This document shows positions 1 through 5,654 of a DNA stretch of 7,530 bases, one piece after another. How positions within the stretch are numbered: position 1 is the first letter of the stretch; the number at the start of each line of letters is the position of its first letter. The notes beneath the pieces were generated by a model, which was not told the origin of the DNA, made no database searches, and was given only the letters and a program-made list of their open reading frames with translations. Source of the DNA: Flavobacteriales bacterium. Its GTDB lineage: Bacteria; Bacteroidota; Bacteroidia; Flavobacteriales_D; Parvicellaceae. The stretch spans positions 1 to 7,530 of the forward strand of contig JALWSJ010000103.1 of assembly GCA_026993705.1 (NCBI GenBank). The letters run 5' to 3'. The position numbers were made by a program, and so were the translations under genes.

Positions 1-690
1 GAATTAAAGCCGTGGAAAGTTAAAGGTTGGGTCATACCGCCATGGCAAAGTGCTGATTTTGTTGCAAATATGGAAAACGTGTTAGACGTGTACAAAAGAC
101 CTTGTTCTCCGGATTATCCGGTGGTATGCATGGATGAATCGCCAAAACAATTGATTGGTGAAACAAGGATTACAAATAGGATGAAAGGTGGTTGTAAGTT
201 AATAGACTATGAATATGCCAGAAAGGGAGTGTGTAATGTGTTCATGGCAAACGAACCCCTTGCCGGCAAACGAATGGTCAAAATTACCAAACGGAAAACA
301 AAAAAGGACTGGGCAGAGTTTATCAAAGAGATATCAGAAGAATATCCTGGTGCCAAAAAAATAACATTAGTTATGGATAATCTAAACACGCATAAACCAG
401 CCTCATTGTATGAAAGGTTTTCTCCTGAAGAAGCAAAAGAGATTTGGGACCGGTTCGAGTTTGTCTTTACGCCAAAGCACGGCAGTTGGCTTAATATGGC
501 GGAGATTGAATTAAATGTTTTGAACGGGCAGTGTTTAAACCGTCGCATCGATAATATGGAAACTGTGATAAAAGAAGTTGAGGCTTGGCAAAAACATAGA
601 AACAATAAAGATGCTAAAATTAATTGGAGGTTTACAACGAAGGACTCAAGAATAAAATTGAAACGCCTTTATCCGTCAATTGACGGTTGA
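1..690 (+). CDS. IS630-family transposase, C-terminal part (5' end outside window)
   Basis: DDE transposase that cuts and joins IS630-type ends at TA targets. The reading frame is open from base 1, so the first ATG inside the window (70) is internal; codons before it read KPWKVKGWVIPPW, as expected for this family upstream of the catalytic core. The three acidic residues are visible: Asp in MDESPKQL (133-135), Asp in VMDNLNTH (376-378) and Glu in GSWLNMAEIE (502-504), with about 41 residues between the last two. The frame ends at TGA 688-690 after a normal-looking family C-terminus (RFTTKDSRIKLKRLYP). About 229 codons are present; the N-terminal helix-turn-helix part would lie to the left. 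Nothing visible is broken, so this may be a functional copy. It faces the two older transposase genes to its right. Confidence 0.93.
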   Translation, partial: ELKPWKVKGWVIPPWQSADFVANMENVLDVYKRPCSPDYPVVCMDESPKQLIGETRITNRMKGGCKLIDYEYARKGVCNVFMANEPLAGKRMVKITKRKTKKDWAEFIKEISEEYPGAKKITLVMDNLNTHKPASLYERFSPEEAKEIWDRFEFVFTPKHGSWLNMAEIELNVLNGQCLNRRIDNMETVIKEVEAWQKHRNNKDAKINWRFTTKDSRIKLKRLYPSIDG

Positions 691-698
691 CATGACAC
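1..698 (+). mobile_element. IS630-family insertion sequence, right portion
   Basis: The element enters from the left edge and ends just after the transposase stop. The right boundary is placed at 698 because the istA reading frame on the minus strand is recognisable down to its KFDSL codons (about 701-715) and turns into unrelated sequence exactly at the TA dinucleotide 699-700, the target that IS630 elements use and duplicate. The left end and the second TA copy should lie left of the window. It is the youngest of the three nested elements, since it interrupts the IS21-type one. Confidence 0.8.
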
Positions 699-700
699 TA
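673..700. repeat. Probable right terminus of the IS630 element with TA target
   Basis: Bases 673-686 form a perfect 14-bp palindrome (CCGTCAATTGACGG) overlapping the transposase stop codon, followed by TTGACATGACAC up to 698 and then TA at 699-700. The position at the break of the istA frame supports a terminal inverted repeat. The matching left terminus is outside the window, so the repeat cannot be confirmed from sequence alone. Confidence 0.6.
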
Positions 701-1549
701 GGCTGTCAAATTTCATCTTTAAACCAAATGCTTTGCGGCGCACATACTCTACGCTTCGTTCTACGTGCCCTTTTTCGTTGTCACGGTAAACATTGCAAAA
801 ACGATGGTTGAACCGGTAATGACCGCGTAAATCTAACAGGGCACGTGTGGGTTCTTTTTCGTGTTTGCCCACAAATTTTGATACCGCTACGCGCATATTG
901 TCGTAAACCATCTCGTGGTAAACCCCTCCGGTGTAACTAAAAAATTTTACGTGTGATTCCATAAATGCCAATGTGTCCTGCTTGGCAAAAAGGTAAGCAT
1001 AACGATAGTTGCTATACCCGCTGGTAAACACGGCCAATTGATAGTTGGCCCGATGATTGGCAATGATTAGTTTGGCCTCCCCCTAGTCAAACTCGCAGCT
1101 GCTGCCGGGATCATAAGCCTGTCGTATAAAAGCTTCTTTAACCGTTGGGTCCTTTTGTTTGCCCCTGATATAGTTGCATACGGTTGTGTACCCGATATCA
1201 AAACCTTGTTCTTGAAGCTTTATTAAAATATCTATTTTCTTTAAACGCTGCTTACCAAGACCCGTGTGTAGCTTCTTTTTATTCTCTTCAAGCAGCAAGT
1301 CTATCGAATCCTGGACCTCCTGTGTGAGCCGTAGCTTTTGCCTGTTCAAAATATTATAAGCCGGCGGCTTTGTTAAACATATTCGTAAGGCTTCTTCTCT
1401 GTTTATGCCTTCGTGCAATAACAGTTCTGTTTAATGTACTTCGATACGGTAGCCCGGCTTATCCTTAATTCTTTGCTTATCTCTCGCTGACTTAACCCAT
1501 CGCGATGATTACGCAAGATTATTTCTTGTTTTGTATACATACTTATCAT
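701..1549 (-). pseudogene. istA: istA-type IS21-family transposase, frameshifted, nonsense-mutated and truncated
   Basis: Remnant of the larger transposase of an IS21-type element. The start is ATG at 1549 (or 1540). An N-terminal helix-turn-helix is clear (LSQREISKELRISRATVSKYI). After KYIKQ the frame is lost near 1428-1433; adding one base to the A run (ATTAAACAG to ATTAAAACAG) restores ELLLHEGINREEA and the frame continues. At 1083-1085 an in-frame TAG stands directly after SSCEFD, where the family normally has Trp in the FDWGE motif; reading on gives GEAKLIIA, QLAVFTSGYSNYRYAY, YDNMRVAV and KGHVERSVEY. The three catalytic acids are still encoded (Asp 1086-1088, Asp 900-902, Glu 759-761). 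The 3' end is lost at 700, where the IS630 element sits, so the remaining istA codons and istB are expected left of the window. It cannot make a full transposase. Confidence 0.9.
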
Positions 1550-1585
1550 TTTTATAGAACGGCTTTTTGTGCCATTCTGGTGAAT

Positions 1586-1623
1586 AAGTGGTATACTTTT
1601 CAATTAATAGTTGGACTACTTTT
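1586..1623 (-). promoter_or_regulatory. Left-end repeats of the IS21-type element
   Basis: Two similar 15-bp direct repeats lie between the terminus and istA: AGTTGGACTACTTTT (1609-1623) and AAGTGGTATACTTTT (1586-1600), matching at 11 of 15 positions with starts 23 bp apart. IS21-family ends usually carry several such repeats as transposase binding sites, so this is the likely role. The leader also has to contain the istA promoter, but no clear one was seen. Confidence 0.4.
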
Positions 1624-1638
1624 GGGTTAATATAAACA

Positions 1639-1944
1639 TGTCCTGAAATCCGGATATTGTTTGCCCGAAAGCCACATAAAATATATGTTCTCATAAAGGG
1701 CTTTTTCAATTCTCCTTACAGAAAAGATATTGTTAAGATAGGCATAAAACAATACCTTGAGCAGCATCCGGGGATGATAACTGCTGGTACCCCCTCCTTT
1801 ATAAGTGGATAAGATACTGTCGATATTTAAATTGTCAACTACTTGGGATACCAACCTTACAATATGGTTCTCTGGAATGTAATCTGATAAATTCTCCGGA
1901 AATAAAACGGGTTGGTCGGAATACTCCTTAAAAACTGGTTTCAT
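1639..1944 (-). pseudogene. IS1182-family transposase, N-terminal fragment
   Basis: The first 102 codons of an IS1182-type DDE transposase. The start is taken at ATG 1944 (MKPVFKEY); a GTG two codons upstream at 1950 is possible. Family features are clear: LFPENLSDYIPENHIVR near the N-terminus, then GGGTSSYHPRMLLKVLFYAY, RRIEKAL and FMWLSGKQYPDFRT. The protein is normally around 500 residues, so the whole catalytic core is missing. The frame breaks directly after PDFRT, where the IS21-type left end begins; three foreign codons follow before a TAA. The rest of the gene should lie far to the left, beyond the two younger insertions. Confidence 0.9.
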
Positions 1945-2028
1945 TTTCACTTCATTTACACAACTAAATTACTAAATGATAGCGAAATATACAAGCTTTT
2001 AATAGGATTTTTTGCAAAAAAAACTAAC

Positions 2029-2066
2029 AAAAAAAAGACTGCCCAAAATACTTTTTGGACAGCCCC
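2029..2066 (-). terminator. Inward-reading intrinsic terminator at the IS1182 end
   Basis: On the minus strand GGCTGTCCAAAA is followed after a short loop by TTTTGGGCAGTC and then eight T residues (plus-strand A run 2029-2036). The arms pair at about 10 of 12 positions, one mismatch being a G-T wobble. It would stop transcription entering the element from the right, upstream of the transposase, a known way for insertion sequences to avoid activation by outside promoters. The same sequence probably also forms part of the terminal inverted repeat. Confidence 0.7.
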
Positions 2067-2067
2067 A

Positions 2068-2131
2068 TAATTCGTTGGTTTTTATCAACGAATTACACTA
2101 ATTACCCGAATTCCATCTCGCCACAGGCGAG
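2068..2131. repeat. Compound palindromic repeat beside the IS1182 end
   Basis: Three structures lie in 64 bp. First, a perfect 10-bp inverted repeat, TAATTCGTTG (2068-2077) with CAACGAATTA (2086-2095) around an 8-base loop. Second, three 9-mers in exact period: CGAATTACA (2089), CTAATTACC (2098), CGAATTCCA (2107). Third, a GC-rich hairpin CTCGCC-ACA-GGCGAG (2117-2131). From memory, CGAATTACAC-like short repeats are scattered through genomes of Bacteroidota and relatives, so this may be a dispersed intergenic repeat that served as the insertion target. It could also work as a terminator for something to the right, but has no T-tract. Confidence 0.65.
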
Positions 2132-2447
2132 TTAGTATTCATGTTATTGCAATAGAATAATCGAATAGGGAAAAATGAATAAGAATTTGCTCATTTGATT
2201 CACATAGTACTTAGTAATAATGAGTTAACTTTAGACAACTTCATTGAATAATCTATTATGCACTGTACTATTTTTCTGTATCTACCGCAAAATATTTGCT
2301 TCATAAGTTTTTTTATATGTAATCCATCTTTTTGGAAAAATTGGATTAATTTTACAAGAACTTTAGTATTACTAAATATTTGTTTCTATTGACTATAATT
2401 AAAACGCACAAAAGCCCAAAAGCAGAACCCGAAAAAAATCAAATAAA
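2132..2447. other. AT-rich intergenic region before the receiver-domain gene
   Basis: There is no supported gene. The stretch is strongly AT-rich with stops in all frames examined; a 44-codon plus-strand frame at 2258-2392 looks like chance. An imperfect hairpin lies at 2321-2347 (AATCCA and TGGATT around TTTTTGGAAAAA). A TATAAT hexamer at 2394-2399 sits about 49 bases before the next start codon and TTTG occurs at 2379-2382, but spacing fits neither the usual Bacteroidota -33/-7 promoter nor a good sigma-70 promoter. The promoter of the following gene is presumably here but cannot be placed. Confidence 0.45.
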
Positions 2448-4283
2448 ATGGATGAGCAAGTTTTCTATTTAATTAATCGTGACATTGAAAATATTTTTCA
2501 GATTAAATCCCCAAATTCCGTTTTGAATGAAACCGACTATGTAAAAACCCTGAAAGATCATAATTCTATAAAAGCGGTTGTCATTCTCGCAGAACTTACC
2601 TGGAACGGCAGCAAATATTCTGATTTTTATGGGTTCCAGATTGCCTATGAGTTAAGGGCAAAATACAAATTTTTATTTCCGATTATTATAACCTCTCTTC
2701 TCAAACAGACTTATTTTGAGAATCTTGCCCAAAATCAAATAAAATTTAAGCTTTTGTTTGGGAGGGGAACCGCCTTTATTCAGATAGGAAAAAATATGGG
2801 TGATGAAATTAATGATGCTATTCAAAAGTTAAGTTTGTTTCCCCTCTCATCTCCGGTTTTGACAGATATAAATGAAATGTTGCTTAACCAAAGAGGATTT
2901 ATAATAGATAAAATAACGCATGATTTACGTGTGAATAAATCAAAAGAGGAAATAGGATCGACTTTTGATGAAATTTCAAAATACCTTGATGGCCGGCAGG
3001 CTTCTTCCTTGAAATTGGAAGATTACAAGTCCGGATTATTGGAATCGACTAATAAACAGGATAATTTTAATAAAATTAAAGAAGGACTAATATTAAAATG
3101 CCAGCAGGAATTATTGGCAGGAGCCCCTCTGGAGGAAACAGTCGCCAAGAAGAAACATAGGATTGTCGTATTGGAAGATGACCCCGGTTTCGGAAAAAAG
3201 ATCGTCGAAAATTTAAAGGATTACTTTGAAGAAATTATCTTGAAAGAGAAAGCCAGGGAAGCAATCGAGTGTATAGATGCAGACAAGAATAATTCTATAA
3301 CCGGTATTATCACGGACTGGAGGCTTTACGAAGACTATTCAAAAAAAACGTATTGGCAGTTACAAGGATATGAAGTGTTGGATTATGCAGCCAAAAAGCG
3401 TTTTATTGCACTGTTTAGCCTTACTTCTTTGCACGACCGTTATGTAAACGATATCCGTAATAAACTCGGTTTGGAAATCCATTTGTTTAAAAAACAGTAC
3501 CTGGAATTAGAAGGAAAAGCGCAATGGGAAATGATGGCGGATACGGTAAGGCAAAAATGCGATTCAATTACTTACCTTATCGCTTCCCAACCAACCGGAA
3601 CGCGTTGGGAAACGGATTATTTTGATCGGTCAGAGAAAAGGATTCCAATAAAATCCCTCAAAACAAAGTATATTGAGATGAGGAATTCCTCATCCTGGAA
3701 GGTTTTCGAAGAATATCTTACAGAGAAATCAGATAAGGCTTGGCGTTATTATAAGGAAGTCTTTAATGAAACTTTTTACTTTGAATCTATGAGCAATAAG
3801 TATGGATATCAAATTGCAGCAAAAGATCCGGATTTAAAACATATTCTTATTGTAAGAAGAATTTATTTGGCTTTAATATTATCAGCAGTAAAGATTGACC
3901 ATTCATTTGAGAGGGTAAATTGTGAAAGATCAGGAAAAAAAACACTACTCATACTCACAAGGGTGGAAAGTCCATTAGTAAATGTCTATTGTGTTTTAAA
4001 TGGTACCAACTGGGAAAACTTTAAAGAAAGCTTTAACCCGACAAAAAGGAAAAAAAAATGCGGCATAGAAATGACAAAAGAGCAACAGGCATCTGAAGAT
4101 CTTCTTTACAAATCAAAATTATTTGCCAACTGGCTGTGTATTACCCCTAAAAGCCTTCCCGGTAAAGGTATTCTTCCTGAAGAAAGAAATTGGTTGCTAT
4201 CAATAGGCATAGATCCCTCAAAAGGGAATTCTGTTTTTGATTATGAAGCAATCGAAGATGATTTTGAAGAAGAAACAGATTGA
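2448..4283 (+). CDS. Large protein with tandem receiver-like domains and unknown C-terminal half
   Basis: A 611-residue protein, probably cytoplasmic: no signal peptide or membrane helix. Residues about 238-352 form a receiver domain: acidic pocket in VLEDDPGF (E243-D245), phospho-acceptor Asp290 in GIITDWRL, Ser/Thr in LFSLTS (324-327) and Lys348 in HLFKKQ. Residues about 1-115 have the same strand pattern (AVVILAELTW, YGFQIAYELR, FPIIITSLL) but Glu49 at the acceptor position, so this looks like a receiver that cannot be phosphorylated. The linker holds KITHDLRVN (155-163), similar to a histidine kinase H-box, without any ATPase domain. Residues 353-611 match nothing I recognise; the end is acidic (EAIEDDFEEETD). 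No DNA-binding output domain is seen, so the output is probably protein interaction. The ATG at 2448 has an A-rich leader and no Shine-Dalgarno. It is transcribed in the same direction as the vWA operon but separated by 527 bp, so a shared function is only inferred. Confidence 0.85.
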   Translation: MDEQVFYLINRDIENIFQIKSPNSVLNETDYVKTLKDHNSIKAVVILAELTWNGSKYSDFYGFQIAYELRAKYKFLFPIIITSLLKQTYFENLAQNQIKFKLLFGRGTAFIQIGKNMGDEINDAIQKLSLFPLSSPVLTDINEMLLNQRGFIIDKITHDLRVNKSKEEIGSTFDEISKYLDGRQASSLKLEDYKSGLLESTNKQDNFNKIKEGLILKCQQELLAGAPLEETVAKKKHRIVVLEDDPGFGKKIVENLKDYFEEIILKEKAREAIECIDADKNNSITGIITDWRLYEDYSKKTYWQLQGYEVLDYAAKKRFIALFSLTSLHDRYVNDIRNKLGLEIHLFKKQYLELEGKAQWEMMADTVRQKCDSITYLIASQPTGTRWETDYFDRSEKRIPIKSLKTKYIEMRNSSSWKVFEEYLTEKSDKAWRYYKEVFNETFYFESMSNKYGYQIAAKDPDLKHILIVRRIYLALILSAVKIDHSFERVNCERSGKKTLLILTRVESPLVNVYCVLNGTNWENFKESFNPTKRKKKCGIEMTKEQQASEDLLYKSKLFANWLCITPKSLPGKGILPEERNWLLSIGIDPSKGNSVFDYEAIEDDFEEETD

Positions 4284-4291
4284 ATCTACAG

Positions 4292-4320
4292 AAGTAGCCA
4301 TATCGCTACTTATCAGTAGC
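4292..4320. repeat. Overlapping alternative hairpins after the receiver gene
   Basis: The unit AGTAGC occurs at 4293-4298 and 4315-4320 with its complement GCTACT between them at 4305-4310. The middle copy can pair with either neighbour: AAGTAGC with GCTACTT (7 bp, 6-base loop) or GCTACT with AGTAGC (6 bp, 4-base loop). It starts nine bases after the TGA. There is no T-tract, so it is not a classical intrinsic terminator; it may stabilise the mRNA 3' end. Confidence 0.5.
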
Positions 4321-4357
4321 AAATATTATCATTGTAAGTGTTATTAACTACCATAAG

Positions 4358-4438
4358 ATCAGCTGATAAAAAACTTTTCTTATGAACCTGCCCTTACACC
4401 TCTCCGGTAGATGGAAATAAAAGAATTTATCGGCTGAT
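4358..4438. terminator. Imperfect long inverted repeat, possible bidirectional terminator
   Basis: ATCAGCTGATAAAAAACTTTT (about 4358-4378, continuing TCTTAT to 4384) faces ATAAAAGAATTTATCGGCTGAT (about 4417-4438). The arms are complementary apart from a few gaps and one G-T pair. The A/T-rich inner arms and the 10-bp palindrome ATCAGCTGAT at 4358-4367 are the clearest parts. It lies between the converging 3' ends of the receiver gene and the small minus-strand gene, where a shared terminator would be expected. Confidence 0.4.
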
Positions 4439-4451
4439 TTTGACTTTTCCA

Positions 4452-4613
4452 TTAAAAATCTTCTCTTCCAGCCATTAACCTTTCCATCTCTTCCATATTT
4501 ACCTTATCAAATTTCACTGTTGATAAGCCTTTTCCGTTACCATATATCGGATATTCATCGGTATTTGAGGATGCTATTCTCCGCAAATCCGGTTTTTGGT
4601 TTGATTTTGCCAT
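4452..4613 (-). CDS. Small hypothetical protein, 53 residues
   Basis: A complete short frame from ATG 4613 to TAA 4452-4454. The product begins MAKSNQKPDLRRIASSNTDE, continues YPIYGNGKGLSTVKFDKVN and ends MEEMERLMAGREDF. It is soluble and charged, with a basic N-terminus and an amphipathic acidic-basic C-terminal helix. Its amino-acid make-up (Gly, Asp, Glu, Met, Asn balanced, little Phe/Ile/Cys) is unlike chance frames in this AT-rich DNA, which argues for a real gene. It lies between the receiver gene and the vWA operon, converging on the first and diverging from the second. I do not recognise the family; size and charge would fit a small antitoxin or regulator, but nothing seen proves that. 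A 34-codon frame overlaps its stop (TAATG, 4348-4452) and is probably not real. Confidence 0.45.
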   Translation of the reverse strand: MAKSNQKPDLRRIASSNTDEYPIYGNGKGLSTVKFDKVNMEEMERLMAGREDF

Positions 4614-4810
4614 CTATCTAAGTCATACTACTCTAAAACAAAGGAAACGACAATCAGAAAACCTTAGAAAACCACCCCTCACATAAATTTGACGAAAATT
4701 ATAACAATGACAATCAAATTATGCACAGGAAAGCAAAAGAGAGGCCCGGAAAACTTCAGAAAACCTGGCCAATATATTATAAATGCAGAAACTTTTAAAA
4801 AAATAAAGTC
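4614..4810. promoter_or_regulatory. Divergent control region with paired decamer repeats
   Basis: The 197-bp gap between the small minus-strand gene and the vWA operon. Two tandem pairs of 10-mers are visible: CAGAAAACCT-TAGAAAACCA at 4655-4674 and CGGAAAACTT-CAGAAAACCT at 4747-4766. GACAATCA also occurs twice (4649-4656 and 4709-4716). Between them TAAATTTG at 4684-4691 matches the Bacteroidota -7 element TAnnTTTG; it would give a leader of roughly 110 nt, but the -33 TTTG is not at the normal spacing. One-helical-turn repeats on both sides of a promoter would fit an operator. The leader before the ATG is A-rich without Shine-Dalgarno. Confidence 0.4.
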
Positions 4811-5653
4811 ATGAACAAGCGAATCTTCTTTATTGCAATAGTTTTATCAACGATAATAGGAAGCGGTTACTTTTATTCCACCAGGAATGCCCATTTTAAG
4901 CTTTTCTTACAAGAGATACGCCTTCTGCCCGCTCCGAAAATTGAAAAACCTGAAAACTATAACGCGGTTTTTGTCATCTTCGACCCAAGCGGGAGTGGGA
5001 GAAGCACCTATAGCGTTCCGCGTATCACTGTTGATTTTATTAATAACCTGATAGGATCAATTGCAGAAAAAGGAAAAGGTGATCTCTGGCTTACCTATAT
5101 CTCCAGGAATGCATACAATAATGATGTTTTGCATTTTGAAATTACTAAAAAGATAAAACCTGTTAAAGCACCGGTTAGGATAGTGGGGGAAAGACTCGGT
5201 GATTTCAAAAGGCGCCTTAAGGAATACAAGGCAGATTCTGCCCGTCGGATAGCTGAGATAAGGCAATACAAAAATACTTTTAATACCAGAAAAAGAGCTT
5301 TTCTCAGAAACTGTGCATCGATGATAAAGAACGCTTATTTGCCCAAAAAGCCAGGCCAGGATTATTCCGATATCATTGGGTCATTGAATGCCGGACTTAG
5401 GGTTTTTTCCACAGTTCCGTATGACTCAACACACTTTAGGGCCATTTTGCTTATCTCAGACGGCGTCCAGGATGTCCCCAAAGGTGACCCCCATAAAACA
5501 TTAAAACAAATTCCTTCTGATATAAGGTGCGTGGAAGTGAATCATTCCGGCTCGGGAAAAGATATTCTTGCAGGAAGGGCTTTAGAGATGAGTAATTTGG
5601 ATCAAAGGGTCATTAATGAAATTGTAAGAAGTTATAACGCCAAAATCCAATAA
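4811..5653 (+). CDS. Membrane-anchored von Willebrand factor A (vWA) domain protein
   Basis: A 280-residue protein with a short basic start (MNKR) and a hydrophobic segment at about 5-19 without a lipobox Cys, so most likely a signal anchor that leaves the rest in the periplasm. The vWA fold begins at about 50: NAVFVIFDPSGSGRS contains the metal-binding MIDAS motif DxSxS (D58, S60, S62). SDIIGSLNAG (186-195) fits the second MIDAS loop, with Ser for the usual Thr, and AILLISDG (211-218) supplies the third Asp (D217). Between the first strands and this loop lies a charged, probably helical insertion (about 115-165, rich in Lys/Arg/Glu) not typical of a minimal vWA domain. Such domains bind partner proteins through a Mg ion. 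It is the first gene of a tight operon: the next ATG lies one base after its stop, implying coupled translation. Partner and substrate are unknown. Confidence 0.8.
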   Translation: MNKRIFFIAIVLSTIIGSGYFYSTRNAHFKLFLQEIRLLPAPKIEKPENYNAVFVIFDPSGSGRSTYSVPRITVDFINNLIGSIAEKGKGDLWLTYISRNAYNNDVLHFEITKKIKPVKAPVRIVGERLGDFKRRLKEYKADSARRIAEIRQYKNTFNTRKRAFLRNCASMIKNAYLPKKPGQDYSDIIGSLNAGLRVFSTVPYDSTHFRAILLISDGVQDVPKGDPHKTLKQIPSDIRCVEVNHSGSGKDILAGRALEMSNLDQRVINEIVRSYNAKIQ

Positions 5654-5654
5654 A

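Larger units (their letters stand above)
699..1638 (-). mobile_element. IS21-family insertion sequence, left portion, interrupted
   Basis: This holds the left end and broken istA of an IS21-type element lying in the same orientation as the IS1182-type gene it interrupts. The outer boundary is taken at about 1638: on the minus strand the IS1182 frame is intact through PDFRT and then changes into TGTTTATATTAACCC, a TGT start fitting IS21-type termini. The exact base is uncertain by a few positions because the target duplication cannot be seen. The inner boundary is the IS630 insertion at 699-700. Confidence 0.75.
1639..2066 (-). mobile_element. IS1182-family insertion sequence, transposase-proximal end
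   Basis: The oldest element of the nest. Its outer end is placed at 2066, where the minus strand begins GGGGCTGTCC; that segment forms one arm of a hairpin, and the sequence beyond it changes to unrelated palindromic repeats. Between the end and the transposase start lie about 120 bp of AT-rich leader with long A/T runs. The opposite end is not in the window, so the boundary rests on the hairpin and the change in character alone. Confidence 0.65.

Noticed and set aside
207..605. 132-codon minus-strand frame inside the IS630 transposase
   Set aside because: It is the complement of a clearly conserved transposase and has no family features.
1509..1709. 66-codon minus-strand frame spanning the IS21/IS1182 junction
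   Set aside because: It crosses two different elements in a frame used by neither transposase, so it is a junction artefact.
2258..2392. 44-codon plus-strand frame starting MHCTIFLYLPQN
   Set aside because: Rich in Phe, Ile, Cys and Asn, as chance frames in AT-rich DNA are; it overlaps a hairpin and has no support from neighbours.
2379..2399. Possible promoter with TTTG and TATAAT before the receiver gene
   Set aside because: The two elements are too close together for the Bacteroidota -33/-7 arrangement, and AT-rich DNA yields such matches by chance.
4348..4452. 34-codon minus-strand frame overlapping the stop of the small gene (TAATG)
   Set aside because: Coupled-looking, but it is short and reads through the inverted repeat; the product gives no recognisable pattern.
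5057..5266. 69-codon minus-strand frame inside the vWA gene
   Set aside because: Shadow frame of a gene with an intact MIDAS motif.
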